From Myxococcus stipitatus (GTDB lineage Bacteria > Myxococcota > Myxococcia > Myxococcales > Myxococcaceae): a DNA stretch of 64,000 nt. The translations under genes were made by a program, and so were the position numbers. The notes beneath the pieces were generated by a model that worked only from the letters and a program-made list of their open reading frames with translations, did no database searches and was not told the origin of the DNA. Positions 45,379 to 54,988 of this stretch are shown here, piece after piece; the first letter of the stretch is position 1, and every line of letters begins with the position of its first letter. The stretch spans positions 868,001-932,000 of the forward strand of contig NZ_JAKCFI010000003.1 in assembly GCF_021412625.1 (NCBI RefSeq), in the 5' to 3' direction.

Positions 45379-48300
45379 TCAGTGCACCACGCGCTGTCCA
45401 GCGGAGGCCGTGGCGGCCTGCTGCGCGGAGGGCTCTCGCATCAGCACGTCGCCCGAGGACTGGAGCACGCGCGTGGTCGCGCCCTCGGGGTCGCGGAAGA
45501 AGTGCGGCGTCCACAGGCGCACGAGCTTCCAGCCCTGGCCCTCGAGGATGGCGGTGCGGAACAGGTCCCACTCCACGCGGTCGGCGGCCTTGGTGTAGCG
45601 GGTGCCGTCGCACAGCAGGCCCACGGTGACGTCGCCGGGGCGCGTGGGGTGGTGCAGGGCGACGTCCACGCAGAAGCCGTCGTTGCCCCAGTGCACGTCG
45701 GAGGAGACGTGGTGGTGCCGGGCGAGCCGCGTGGCCAGGGCCTGCGCGAAGGCGGAGCCCATGGTCGTCTCGCGGGCGCGCACCGTGGCTTCGCGGCGGA
45801 CGGGCGCGCCGGAGGTGTCCTGCTTCGCGTTGGCCGCTTCCTGGGCGTAGTCCTGGGCGAGCCTCTCCGCGAACTGGAGGTAGGCGAAGAGCAGCCAGCC
45901 GCCGTTGGGCTGACGGCCGGCCTCCACGGGAGGCAGGGACGCGTAGGCCTCGCGGGGGATGGAGGTGAGGAGGTGGACCTGCTGGCGGGCGCGGGTGACG
46001 AGCACGTTGAGGCGCCGGCCTCCGCCCGCGCTGCCGAGCGGACCGAAGCGGCGGTAGAAGCGGCCCTGTGCGTCCGGTCCGTAGGTGGTGCTGATGATGA
46101 GGTGGTCGCGCTCGTCGCCCTGGACGTTCTCCAGGTTCTTGACGAAGAGGCCCTCGAAGGAGCCCGCGCCGCGGCGGGCGCGCGCGGTGGCGAGCCGCTG
46201 GGAGAAGGTGGCGTCCTCGGCGGCGAGCGTGTCGAGCACGTCGAGGATGGCGTCGCGCTGCGCGAGGTTGAAGCAGGCGATGCCGATGGAGGGCGGCTCG
46301 GGCTGGGCGAGCAGCTCCTTGACGAGTTGGCCCACGGCGCGCGCCTCGACGAGGTTGACGCGCTTCTCGTAGGTGCCGCCCACGGGAATCAGGCGCAGGG
46401 GCACGTGCGGCGCGACGTGGGACGGGTGCGCGGGGATGGCCTGGAGGCGCTTGTCGTAGAAGTGGTCGTTGCTGAAGGCGATGAGGTCCGCGTTCTGCGA
46501 GCGGTAGTGCACGTCGAGGTAGCACTGGTCGATGTCGAGGTTGAGGGCGGCGGACAGGAGGTCCTCGACCTCGGCCTGCTGCTCCTCGAACAGGCCCTGC
46601 TCCGACTCGGCCTCGACTTCCTGGCTCTGCACCACGGCGGACTCGAAGAAGCGCGTGGGGGGCAGCTGCTTCGGGTCGCCGGCGATGACGACCCGCTTCG
46701 CCCGGGTCAGCACGGGGAGGGCCTCCTCCAGTCGGCACTGGGAGGACTCGTCGAAGATGACGACGTCGAAGATGGGGCGGCGGGGGAAGATTTGCGCCAC
46801 CGTCTGCGGGCTGGCCATCCAGACGGGGCGCGCGTCGAACAGCGGGTCTCCGCCCTCGGTGTCCAGGCCGGTGGCGATGACCTGGCGCACGCGCATGGCG
46901 CGCTCGCCGCGCAGCATCAGCCGGCGGCGCAGCTCGGCGCCCTGGCCGTTGAGCCGGCCGCCGGTGCTCGCGAGCAGCCGCTCGCGCTGGCGCTGCGTCC
47001 AGCGGTGGAGGATGGCGTCGCGCACGAGGCCGCGCTTCGTGTCCTCCAGCACGCGGTAGCGCGCGTGGGCGGCCTGGGCGCGGTCCGCGTCGACGTGCTG
47101 GAGCGCGGGGTCGTCACGCAGCCGCGAGGCCACCTCCGCCGCGAGCGTCGCCTTGCGCACGGCGACCCAGCCGGCCTCCGCGTCCACGCCTTGCCGGGCC
47201 AGCGCCTCCACGGCGGTCTCCAGCGCCGGGGGCATGCCGGACAGCAGGGAGCGCAGGCGCAGCAGGCCCTCCACGGTGGACAGGCGGGACTGGAGGCTCG
47301 TTGCCTCGGCGTGCAGCGTCGCGCCGGCGCGCAGCTCGCGGGAGCGGGACGCGAGCCACGCGTTGGAGAACAGGTGCGTCTCGGTCAGGCGTTGCTCCAG
47401 GCGGGCCACCGCGGCGCCGCGCGGGGCGGACTGGCGCAGGGCGGTGAGCATCGCGGGGAGCGCCTCCCGGGGGCCGCCGAGGGCGCGGCGCACGGCGTCG
47501 CGGCACGAGGCGAGCAGCGGCGCCGAGTCCAGCTCGCCGAGCAGCTCGAAGAGGGCGCCGTGCGTGCGCAGCTCTCGCGAGAGGGCGTCGTCGGTCAGGG
47601 CGCTGGCGTTCGTCGCGCCGGGGGCGAGGGTGGCGCGGTGGTACTCGCCGAGCAGCAGGCGCGCGCGGGCGCCGGTGAGGAAGCGGCTGACGCGCTCGGC
47701 GGCGAGCGCGCCGAGGGTGAGGCCGAACTGCTGGAGCACCTTGCGCGCGCCGGCCTTCCGGGCGAAGCAGAAGAAGGCGTACCACTTGCTCGCGATGCCC
47801 AGGTATGCGCCCAGCGTGGCGAGCGCGGTGGACAGCGCGCCGAGGGCCTGGGGTTGCTCGCGGTGGAGGAGCGCCAGCTCCGCGTCGAGCGGGCCCTCGG
47901 AGAGGACCTTCACCTGCGGCGCGAGCCCCTCGAGCTGCGTCCTCGCGGCCCTCACGGCGTCGGAGGACGCGGAGCCCCAGCGGGCGAGGGCCTCGGGGCT
48001 GGTGGCCTCGACGACGGGGGCGAGCTTCTGGGCGAAGGCGGCGCGGGCGGCGCCCTCGGCCTGGGGGTCGGCGCCGAAGGTGGGGATGTCGGGCGAGGCG
48101 GCGGCGTCCGCGTCGCGCGCGGCCTCGACGGTGGTGGCCAGCCGCTCGCGCCAGGTGGCCAGGGGCGTGGCGAGGTACGAGGCCAGGTCCGTGCCCAGCG
48201 CGTCGCGCCAGGGGTTGTCGGGGTAGCCCTCCTTGCCGCCGCGCTCGAGGACCTCGCGCACCTCGCGCTCGCGCGGCGTGACGTCGGAGAGCCGGGCGGA

Positions 48301-49782
48301 GGAGAGGGAGGCCGTGGCGGGTGCGAGCGCGGCCGGGGCGTCCAGGCCGAGCCACTCGCCGACGAGCTCGTGGAAGGACGGCGCGGCGCCGCCCTCGGGG
48401 CGCTCGGCGAGGGCGCGCTCGGCGGCGGTCAGCTCGTCGTGGAGGGACTGGAGCTCGGAGTCGACGCGGGACAGCGCGTTGGCCACGGCGGCGTCGGTGC
48501 GGGCCTCGGGCAGGCCGTCGAGCTGCTCGCGGATGCCCATGTACAGGTCGCGCTGGTCGCGTTGCGCGTCGTGGACGACGGCGCACAGGTTGCCCAGGCC
48601 CAGGTGGTCCAGGCGGTGCTTCACCACGTCGAGCGCGGTGCGCTTGTCGCAGACGAAGAGCACGCGCTCGCCGCGCGCCAGGTGGTCGCCGATGGCGTTG
48701 GCGATGGTCTGCGACTTGCCGGTGCCCGGGGGGCCGTGGATGACGAGGCCGCGGCTCTGTCGCGCGAGCCGCACCGCGCGGGCCTGGCACGGGTCCGCGA
48801 TGGTGACGAGGCGCTCCTCGGCGGCGTGCTTGAGGCCCTCGAGGTTGCGCTCGCCTCCGGCGTGGTGGGACTGGCCGAGCGACACGTCCACGCGCAGGAA
48901 GCTCTCCAGCGGGCCGGAGATGGGCTCCCCGTCCACGAGGGCGCGCATGTCATCCACGAGGCTCTGGTTGGAGAGCGGGTACAGGCCGAGGACGGCGCCG
49001 GGGAGGATGGCGGGCCTGGCGCCGTCGTCGTCGTTGCGAGGCACGGCCGCGAGCGGCGTGTCGGCGGTGAACGGAGCGAGGGCGGGGAGCTCGAGCGCCT
49101 TGGCGACGGAGGCGACCAGCTCGTTCAGTTCGCGCCAGGGGTCGGCGCCCGTCTCGTCCGCGAACAGCTCCCCGAAGCGCTGGCCGGTCTGCTGTTCCAG
49201 CCACGCGAGCAGGGCGGTGTTGGGGGCGACGCGGTCGACGCCCTCCTCGGCGCCCTCCAGCTCCACGCTGGGGGCGCGGCCCTTCTTGACGGTGATGCGG
49301 ACGGGGATGAAGGCGATGGGGGCGAGGACGCGGCGCGTGTTGAAGCCGCGCTTGTCCTTGGGGCCCGGGGGCAGGTGCAGGAGGGGGAAGCCCACGTGGA
49401 GCACATGGGCGCCGGTGTCCTGTTCGAAGGTGCGCGCGTCGTCGACGATGGTGGCGAGCTTGCGCAATAGGGCCTGCTGCTCCTCCTCGGCGCGGCTGCG
49501 CGGGGAGCGGGGGGCGTCGTCCTCGTCCTCGTCGTCGGTGACGGCGGGGGCCTGGGTGTCGGCGACGGGGGGCTTCACGGCGAGGCGGACCGTGGCCTTC
49601 TCGCCGAGCAGGCCGGCCAGCACCGCGTGGGGCGGAGTCCCGTCCAGGCGGCTCAGCGTGGCCAGGTCCAGGCGCTGGCGGCTGTGGTGGGGGCGGCAGT
49701 TGAGGCTCGGGCCCGAGGCGAGGGCGGCATAGAGCCGCTCGAGCATCTTCTCCAGGACGCGGTTGCGGGGCTCGGACGACAC
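45379..49782 (-). CDS. NAM7/UPF1-type superfamily 1 helicase with C-terminal nuclease-like domain
   Basis: 1467 residues. N-terminal region of about 330 residues of unknown fold, then Walker A HGPPGTGKSQT at about 350, a 600-residue helical insert, Walker B/II IFDESSQCRLEEALP at about 1008, GDPKQLPPTRF (motif III) near 1035, and motifs IV-VI (DVHYRSQN, ENVQGDERDHLI, NVLVTRARQ). The last 110 residues carry LLCDGTRYTKAADRVEWDLF, GWKLVRLW, FRDPEGAT, the Vsr/MTES_1575-like nuclease pattern. Such fusions occur in anti-phage and nucleic-acid repair systems. GTG at 49782 with GAGG upstream. HIT gene 58 bases upstream, same strand. Confidence 0.9.
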   Translation of the reverse strand: MSSEPRNRVLEKMLERLYAALASGPSLNCRPHHSRQRLDLATLSRLDGTPPHAVLAGLLGEKATVRLAVKPPVADTQAPAVTDDEDEDDAPRSPRSRAEEEQQALLRKLATIVDDARTFEQDTGAHVLHVGFPLLHLPPGPKDKRGFNTRRVLAPIAFIPVRITVKKGRAPSVELEGAEEGVDRVAPNTALLAWLEQQTGQRFGELFADETGADPWRELNELVASVAKALELPALAPFTADTPLAAVPRNDDDGARPAILPGAVLGLYPLSNQSLVDDMRALVDGEPISGPLESFLRVDVSLGQSHHAGGERNLEGLKHAAEERLVTIADPCQARAVRLARQSRGLVIHGPPGTGKSQTIANAIGDHLARGERVLFVCDKRTALDVVKHRLDHLGLGNLCAVVHDAQRDQRDLYMGIREQLDGLPEARTDAAVANALSRVDSELQSLHDELTAAERALAERPEGGAAPSFHELVGEWLGLDAPAALAPATASLSSARLSDVTPREREVREVLERGGKEGYPDNPWRDALGTDLASYLATPLATWRERLATTVEAARDADAAASPDIPTFGADPQAEGAARAAFAQKLAPVVEATSPEALARWGSASSDAVRAARTQLEGLAPQVKVLSEGPLDAELALLHREQPQALGALSTALATLGAYLGIASKWYAFFCFARKAGARKVLQQFGLTLGALAAERVSRFLTGARARLLLGEYHRATLAPGATNASALTDDALSRELRTHGALFELLGELDSAPLLASCRDAVRRALGGPREALPAMLTALRQSAPRGAAVARLEQRLTETHLFSNAWLASRSRELRAGATLHAEATSLQSRLSTVEGLLRLRSLLSGMPPALETAVEALARQGVDAEAGWVAVRKATLAAEVASRLRDDPALQHVDADRAQAAHARYRVLEDTKRGLVRDAILHRWTQRQRERLLASTGGRLNGQGAELRRRLMLRGERAMRVRQVIATGLDTEGGDPLFDARPVWMASPQTVAQIFPRRPIFDVVIFDESSQCRLEEALPVLTRAKRVVIAGDPKQLPPTRFFESAVVQSQEVEAESEQGLFEEQQAEVEDLLSAALNLDIDQCYLDVHYRSQNADLIAFSNDHFYDKRLQAIPAHPSHVAPHVPLRLIPVGGTYEKRVNLVEARAVGQLVKELLAQPEPPSIGIACFNLAQRDAILDVLDTLAAEDATFSQRLATARARRGAGSFEGLFVKNLENVQGDERDHLIISTTYGPDAQGRFYRRFGPLGSAGGGRRLNVLVTRARQQVHLLTSIPREAYASLPPVEAGRQPNGGWLLFAYLQFAERLAQDYAQEAANAKQDTSGAPVRREATVRARETTMGSAFAQALATRLARHHHVSSDVHWGNDGFCVDVALHHPTRPGDVTVGLLCDGTRYTKAADRVEWDLFRTAILEGQGWKLVRLWTPHFFRDPEGATTRVLQSSGDVLMREPSAQQAATASAGQRVVH

Positions 49783-49840
49783 GGTGGTACCTCACGACGG
49801 GAGGGAGGCCGTTGCTCTATCACGGGCCCGGCGGGGCGGC

Positions 49841-50287
49841 TCAGGGGTTGGAGAGGGCCTGGGCGAGGGCCTGGGCGGCGGCCTCCAGCTCCTCGGCGGG
49901 CCGGTGGTCGGCGGGGGGCGCGTCGAAGGCGGCGCGGCCCCACAGCCGGTGGGGCGTGTCGCGGTAGCGGGGGACCAGGTGCAGGTGGAAGTGGCGGAGC
50001 ACGTCGCCAATGGCAAACGCATACGCGTGCTCGGCGCCCAGCACCTCGCGCTGCGCGCGCATGACCCGCGCGGCGAACGCGCCCAGCTCGCGCGACGGGC
50101 CTTCATCCAGGTCGTACCAGCCGCGCACGTGGCGTTCGCTGGAGATGACCACCCAACCAGGGACGGGGCTCGGGCCCGCCACGCCATGCAGCACGAGACC
50201 GGGAGCCCTCGCGAGGACGCCCCCGACGGGGCGATGCGCGCCGCTGACGATGGCGCAGCCGAGACATGGGTCATTCACATCCATCAT
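49841..50287 (-). CDS. HIT family protein
   Basis: 148 residues. The HIT motif is HFHLHLVPR (H-x-H-x-H), with a possible zinc pair CLGC near the N-terminus. HIT proteins hydrolyse nucleotide-phosphate bonds, for example dinucleoside polyphosphates. ATG at 50287 (a second ATG follows immediately). It precedes the helicase gene by 58 bases on the same strand, suggesting co-expression; a joint role is inference. Confidence 0.88.
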   Translation of the reverse strand: MMDVNDPCLGCAIVSGAHRPVGGVLARAPGLVLHGVAGPSPVPGWVVISSERHVRGWYDLDEGPSRELGAFAARVMRAQREVLGAEHAYAFAIGDVLRHFHLHLVPRYRDTPHRLWGRAAFDAPPADHRPAEELEAAAQALAQALSNP

Positions 50288-50345
50288 CCCGTCACCGTAT
50301 CAGCCGTTCGTGATGAGGGATGTGATTCATGACACCAGCCCTGGG

Positions 50346-50372
50346 AAAGCGGGGTCTATGTCGACCCGCTTT
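50346..50372. promoter_or_regulatory. 8-base inverted repeat in a divergent promoter region
   Basis: AAAGCGGG (50346-50353) and CCCGCTTT (50365-50372) face each other across 11 bases in the space between the HIT gene (minus) and the lipoprotein gene (plus). An operator or a hairpin near either start is possible. Confidence 0.35.
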
Positions 50373-50573
50373 GGCCCTGGAATGAGAGAGTGGGAAGGGC
50401 GTGATGTGATCGAAACAGGGTGTCCGGAGTCCGCGTTGCGCGAGGGGAATTCGGGGGGCTTCTCACGACTGTCGACGGCTTGACGTCGAGGCGCTCGGTC
50501 GGAGAGTGTCCGCGGCACGCTCTTTCATGTGTTGGGGCGTGAAAGTTCAAGCAATCCTTACAAGGTGGGGAAG

Positions 50574-52220
50574 ATGAAGAAGCATCTGATCATGGCCCTG
50601 GTGCCTTTTCTGGCGCTGGGTTGCGGGGATGATCTCAAGGACGAGAACGGCGACGGAATCGCGGACGGCGTGAGGGAGCCGGACTCGGTGACGACGGTGT
50701 CGCCGTCGACGCCGAAGGGGACGGTGTCGGGCCAGGTGCTGAGCACGGACCTGAAGGCCCTGTCCGACGCCACCGTGGAGCTGACGATCGGCAGCTCCGC
50801 CGAGGCGCTCACTGCCACGACGGATGCGAAGGGCAACTTCAAGTTCGCGAACGTTCCCGCGGGCTCGGACGTGCTCCTGACGTTCACCAAGAGCGGGTTC
50901 GCCACGCTGCGCGCGACCGCGAACATTCCGTCGTCGGCGGGCAACGTCCCCATCAACAACGCGAACGTGAGCTTCGGTCCGGTGACGCTGACGCGGCTGG
51001 ATGGAACGCTGCGCTTCGTGCTGGTGACGCCCACGGGTCGTCCGGCGGCGGGCGTGAAGGCGACGCTGGAGGCGTCCCCCGCGGGCGTGGTCGTGCTGAA
51101 CAACAACGACGCCACCACGACGGTGGTGAGCACCGTGGTGGTCGAGTCGACCTCCGACGACCAGGGTGTCGTGACGTTCACGGGCATCCCCACGGCGATG
51201 GAGCTGGCCCGCTTCACGGGCAGCCAGTACAAGCTGTGGGTGAGCGCGGTGGATGCGAACAACGACGGCGTCCCGGAGAGCCTCGGCGCGGCGCCGACCT
51301 ACGCGGCCTCGACCATCCTCAGCCAGGGGACGACGCAGATCATCAACCTGCCGTTCTCGAGGGACAACGGGGCTACGTTCGAGATCGACGCGTCCAACGT
51401 GGCCAGCATCCGCAATGTGACGAGCCACTCGTCGGATCCGCTGCGCAACATGGTGAAGCCCGGCGAGCCCATCTATGTGTACTTCAACCAGCCCGTGCAG
51501 CCGGGCTCCTTGCTCGCGCGCCTGACGGACGAGTATGGCAAGGAGTTCCTGTCGGCGACCGCAACGCTGGGGAACGGTGGCTTCAGCGCCACCATCACGC
51601 CAGCGAACGGAGTGGTTCAGGAGGGCAAGGAGTACAACCTGAAGATCAGCGCCGTGTCCGCGGAGACCGGAACGGTTCTGACGAAGACGGGCTTCTTCTT
51701 CGGCGGTGAGCAGGGCACTCCGCGACCGCTGTCCATCGTTGATGTGCGGTTCCAGGATGGCGCGGGCCCCAATGTTCTCAATCGGGGGGAAGTCGTCTAC
51801 GTGACCTTCAGCAGCGCAGTGAGGGCGGATGCGTTCGGGGTCCAGACCTTCATGAATATTGATATCAATAATTCCGCCGTAGGGGTGCCGCTCGGTGACG
51901 TGGTTGGTGAAGAGGGCAACGCAAACGGCTTCGTCTTGTATCCTGCAGAACCTGTTCGCCCCATTCCAACGAAGACTCCCGGTGAATCCGCGGTGTTCGA
52001 TCTGACTCAGTCGGGCTACACGACGCGGTTCTTCTTCGTGTACGACGGGATAAAGGATATCCAGGACCTCTCGCGATTCCCGCTGCGTATTGCTTTCGCG
52101 AAGCTGCCTCAGCAGGGCATTTACAATACCTACGCGAACATCTGGGCGCAGCCGATCATCACGGACGTCTCCTCGACGACGCCCATCACCGTCATCCCTG
52201 CTCCGGTTGCCGCGCCGTAG
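50574..52220 (+). CDS. Secreted lipoprotein with carboxypeptidase-regulatory-like domains
   Basis: 548 residues. Lipobox ALGC (Cys17) then a short DENGDGIADG segment like calcium-binding thrombospondin repeats. Domain about 45-130 (SGQVLSTDLKALSDATVEL, TTDAKGNFKFANVPAGSDVL) is of the carboxypeptidase regulatory-like Ig fold; a second similar fold follows (LRFVLVTPTGRPAAGVKATL). Later Ig-like units (YVYFNQPVQPG, VYVTFSSAVRADAF) resemble SbsA/Big_5. It probably sits on the cell surface. ATG at 50574 with AAGGTGGGGA upstream. G+C is lower toward the 3' end. Function unknown. A strong terminator follows at 52257. Confidence 0.82.
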   Translation: MKKHLIMALVPFLALGCGDDLKDENGDGIADGVREPDSVTTVSPSTPKGTVSGQVLSTDLKALSDATVELTIGSSAEALTATTDAKGNFKFANVPAGSDVLLTFTKSGFATLRATANIPSSAGNVPINNANVSFGPVTLTRLDGTLRFVLVTPTGRPAAGVKATLEASPAGVVVLNNNDATTTVVSTVVVESTSDDQGVVTFTGIPTAMELARFTGSQYKLWVSAVDANNDGVPESLGAAPTYAASTILSQGTTQIINLPFSRDNGATFEIDASNVASIRNVTSHSSDPLRNMVKPGEPIYVYFNQPVQPGSLLARLTDEYGKEFLSATATLGNGGFSATITPANGVVQEGKEYNLKISAVSAETGTVLTKTGFFFGGEQGTPRPLSIVDVRFQDGAGPNVLNRGEVVYVTFSSAVRADAFGVQTFMNIDINNSAVGVPLGDVVGEEGNANGFVLYPAEPVRPIPTKTPGESAVFDLTQSGYTTRFFFVYDGIKDIQDLSRFPLRIAFAKLPQQGIYNTYANIWAQPIITDVSSTTPITVIPAPVAAP

Positions 52221-52256
52221 GCAGTCAAACCCAGCCTCAAGCGGGTGATGAAATGT

Positions 52257-52294
52257 GGCCCTCCGGGACCTTGTCTCGGGGGGCCGTGTTTTTT
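52257..52294 (+). terminator. Strong intrinsic terminator
   Basis: A 13-pair stem (52257-52269 with 52273-52285, two G-U pairs) closes on a three-base loop CTT and is followed by GTGTTTTTT. It ends the lipoprotein gene 36 bases after its stop. It is the clearest terminator in the window; most other genes here lack one. Confidence 0.85.
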
Positions 52295-52317
52295 GGGAGG
52301 AGTTCGGGAGTCCTGCC

Positions 52318-52485
52318 ATGTGGACTTGCCGTCTGCTCTCGCGGATGCGCACCGGGCGCGCGCTTGTAAAGGGTGGTGATCCCGAGGACATCGATTTCCT
52401 GGATGCGCTGGATTCCGAGTGCGGGTGGAACATCCTTTGCTACATGGGCATGACATGTCCCCATTTCGTACAGTCATCGCCCTGA
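52318..52485 (+). CDS. Possible small ORF of 55 residues
   Basis: ATG at 52318 with GGAGGAG about 16 bases and GGAG about nine bases upstream; product MWTCRLLSRMRTGRALVKGG followed by an acidic stretch DPEDIDFLDALDSE. It overlaps the start of the next lipoprotein gene by 31 bases. It has no recognised family and could be a chance frame; the acidic middle is the only feature suggesting a real protein. Confidence 0.25.
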   Translation: MWTCRLLSRMRTGRALVKGGDPEDIDFLDALDSECGWNILCYMGMTCPHFVQSSP

Positions 52486-54248
52486 TAGTGCTTTGCACTG
52501 GTGCGTGCATCGAGGTCCCAGAGGTCCAACAGGTTCCGGACTCGGGCACCCTCTCGAATCCCGACGCATCGACTCCTGACGCAGGCGAGCCAGCCATGGC
52601 TGCCCGGCTCGTGACGTCGACGCGATTCACGAACGGCAAGCTCAATATTTCGGTTGAGCTGAGTGGCCCCGTTCCTGACACCGTGGAGTTGTTGGTGGAC
52701 GGGGCCCCAGTCCTGACGCTGCTTCCTCCGTACAGGATTCGCTGGGATACGCAGGAACTGGACGAGGGAGAGCGCGAACTGCTCGTGAGATTGACACTCG
52801 GCTCCCGAGTCACCGTGAGCGACCCCGTCTGGCTCACCGTGGACCGCACCCCGCCGAAATGGGTTTCAGGGAAGCCGGCTCCAGCAGATCAGCTCGTCCC
52901 CGTGAGTCAGGTCGTCCAGGCCGTCTTCTCGGAGCCGTTGGATCCGGCTTCGGTGACTGCTGACTCCATCAAGTTGGTTGCTGGGACCGAGGTAATCCCC
53001 ACGGATGCTGAGTTGTCCGCACGGGGAACCGAGGTGAATCTTCGCCCAAGAACGAAGCTTCCTGTCGAGACGCTGGTGGAGGTGGCCATCGGGCAAGTGG
53101 CGGACCGTGCTGGCAACCCAATCCAGCCATTGGAATCCACGTGGAGTTGGTTCGTGCCGGGGTTCTTGCCTTTGGGAGAACCATTGACTGCAGGCTCTCC
53201 AGCGAGCGCGAGAGCGGATTATCTCCAAATACAAACGGACTCGGCTGGCAATCCGTGGGTTGTCTGGGTGGATAGTGAAACGAAGTCGGCTCATGTCCGG
53301 CGTTGGAATGGAATGTCTTGGGAGCAAGTTGGGACCACTCTGGAGTCCGGCGTGGAGGACTCTCTTCTGTCTGTCCTCAGCATGAGGCTGGATTCAGAAG
53401 GATTCCCTGTCATTGCTTGGGTGGAGCAGCGAGATAGGTCCATCCGCGTCCATCGCTGGACTGGAACTCAATGGCAGAAGATGGGGAGCCCTTTTGCACT
53501 TCCCGTTTGGTTGCCGTATCCCATTCTCCGAACGGACGGTCATGGACAATGGTTCTTGGCCTTTACCGATGGCTACGATGCAGGCAGTCGCGCCTATGTC
53601 TGGAAGTGGCTGGGGGATAGGTGGGATTTGCTTGGGTCGGATTTCAAGGTGGATCCGACGAAGTCCCTCAGCGGTATGGGACTGGAGATCGACACGACAG
53701 GAATGCCTGTCGTGGCCTGGACGGAGCGTGATGCCTCGATCAACGACACAACCTACATGTCTCGTTGGAGTGAGGGGCAGTGGAGGCAGATCACCAATCC
53801 CATGGCGGGACTCCTGAAGCCATATGGGTTTGATGGCCAGGGACGGCTCATTCTTTCGACCCTGGCGGTGGATGGTAAGGGAGCCTGTCCCCAGATCTGG
53901 GCAAGGGATGGGGCGGAATGGAATGTCATGGGTGCGCCGATTCCGGGCCTCTTCTCCGGGGAGACCATTGCTCGAGTCAAAGGGTTCTTCGTCACAGAAG
54001 GAACCGTGGCCGTGGTGATCGAGGAACCCGAAGCACCAGGGCTGAGGAATTCGTTTTTCGCGAGCGAGTTTCGCGAAGGTGTCTGGCGCCCTCGGGGCGG
54101 CATCTTGCGACCAACGCCTGGCACGTACGCGTACGACGCCTCGTTCGTGATGAGCCAGTCAGGGCGACTCTACTTCGCGAGAATCGAGCCGAGCGGGCCA
54201 CCACCGGAGGCTGCCCGCCCCATCCGCGTCTACGCCCCGAACGACTGA
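52455..54248 (+). CDS. Secreted lipoprotein with SbsA/Ig-like domain and sensor-like repeats
   Basis: 597 residues. From ATG 52455 the signal MSPFRTVIALIVLCTGAC ends in a lipobox (Cys18). An Ig-like domain of the SbsA type (VVQAVFSEPLDPASVTADSI) lies at about 150-240. The rest (about 250-580) consists of repeated WVVWVDSETKSAHVRRW, PVIAWVEQRDRSIRVHRW and MPVVAWTERDASINDTTYMS units, which suggest a beta-propeller with about six blades. Function unknown. The gene is clearly lower in G+C than its neighbours: the 60 bases from 53221 are 50% G+C. It may be recently acquired. Ribosome site weak. Confidence 0.78.
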   Translation: MSPFRTVIALIVLCTGACIEVPEVQQVPDSGTLSNPDASTPDAGEPAMAARLVTSTRFTNGKLNISVELSGPVPDTVELLVDGAPVLTLLPPYRIRWDTQELDEGERELLVRLTLGSRVTVSDPVWLTVDRTPPKWVSGKPAPADQLVPVSQVVQAVFSEPLDPASVTADSIKLVAGTEVIPTDAELSARGTEVNLRPRTKLPVETLVEVAIGQVADRAGNPIQPLESTWSWFVPGFLPLGEPLTAGSPASARADYLQIQTDSAGNPWVVWVDSETKSAHVRRWNGMSWEQVGTTLESGVEDSLLSVLSMRLDSEGFPVIAWVEQRDRSIRVHRWTGTQWQKMGSPFALPVWLPYPILRTDGHGQWFLAFTDGYDAGSRAYVWKWLGDRWDLLGSDFKVDPTKSLSGMGLEIDTTGMPVVAWTERDASINDTTYMSRWSEGQWRQITNPMAGLLKPYGFDGQGRLILSTLAVDGKGACPQIWARDGAEWNVMGAPIPGLFSGETIARVKGFFVTEGTVAVVIEEPEAPGLRNSFFASEFREGVWRPRGGILRPTPGTYAYDASFVMSQSGRLYFARIEPSGPPPEAARPIRVYAPND

Positions 54249-54268
54249 CCCCGGACTGTCCACTCCTC

Positions 54269-54298
54269 TTCACTCGGGGCCCACCGTTCTCGAGTGAA
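54269..54298. terminator. 8-base inverted repeat after the propeller-like lipoprotein gene
   Basis: TTCACTCG (54269-54276) pairs with CGAGTGAA (54291-54298) across a 14-base loop, starting 21 bases after the stop. No T-run follows in the plus direction, so it may be a weak terminator or a dyad for the next gene. Confidence 0.35.
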
Positions 54299-54399
54299 CG
54301 CAATCCGAGGGGGCTGATCCCCGGGGTGGGGTGGGCGTGCAGGCGGGGGCATGCATAGATTGTCCACTGCCGTTTCCCCACACGCGAGGCGCCTGTTCC

Positions 54400-54870
54400 A
54401 TGAAGCGGACGGCCATCCCCACCTCTGAAGACCTGGAGCCCGGTGAGACCTCCGTCTCGTCGGGTGCGGGGCGAAAACGCGTCCTCGTCGTCGACGACTT
54501 CGATGACGCGCGGGAGATGTATGCGGAGTACCTGGAGTTCGTGGGCTTCGAGGTCGACACCGCGAAGGACGGCATCGAGGCGGTGACGAAGGCCCAGACG
54601 AGCGAGCCGGACATCATCCTCATGGACCTGTCCCTGCCCGTCATGGATGGCTGGGAGGCCACCCGGCGCATCAAGCAGGACTCCCGCACGCGGGACATCC
54701 CCGTCATGGCGTTGACGGGACACGTCCTCGCGGGCAACGCGGAGCACGCGCGGCAGGCGGGGGCCGACGAGTTCGTCGCCAAGCCGTGCCTGCCGCAGGA
54801 CCTGGAGAACAAGATTCGCAACATGCTCAAGCCGAGCAAGGCGCGGAGAGGAGACGGGCAGGAGGACTGA
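54400..54870 (+). CDS. Single-domain response regulator
   Basis: 156 residues. An N-terminal leader of about 25 polar residues precedes a receiver domain with LVVDDFDD, D76 in IILMDLSLPVMDG, T106 in ALTGH, and K128 in VAKPC. Strong match to the CheY/PleD receiver class. No output domain. ATG at 54400. It stands 118 bases before the kinase-STAND-FGE gene on the same strand, so it may be functionally linked, but there is no overlap. Confidence 0.9.
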   Translation: MKRTAIPTSEDLEPGETSVSSGAGRKRVLVVDDFDDAREMYAEYLEFVGFEVDTAKDGIEAVTKAQTSEPDIILMDLSLPVMDGWEATRRIKQDSRTRDIPVMALTGHVLAGNAEHARQAGADEFVAKPCLPQDLENKIRNMLKPSKARRGDGQED

Positions 54871-54988
54871 GGTCCCCACCCGTCATCTGCCCGCCACCCG
54901 ACACATCCCCTCCCGTCTCACGAGACGACGGTCGATTCCGTCGCCGGGGTGGGTTGCCGAGCCGCGCCATCGTGCATACGCCCAGGGC

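Noticed and set aside
45382..49470. Open frame of about 1360 codons opposite the helicase
   Set aside because: Gly/Val/Arg-rich with no motif; the helicase on the minus strand has all its motifs.
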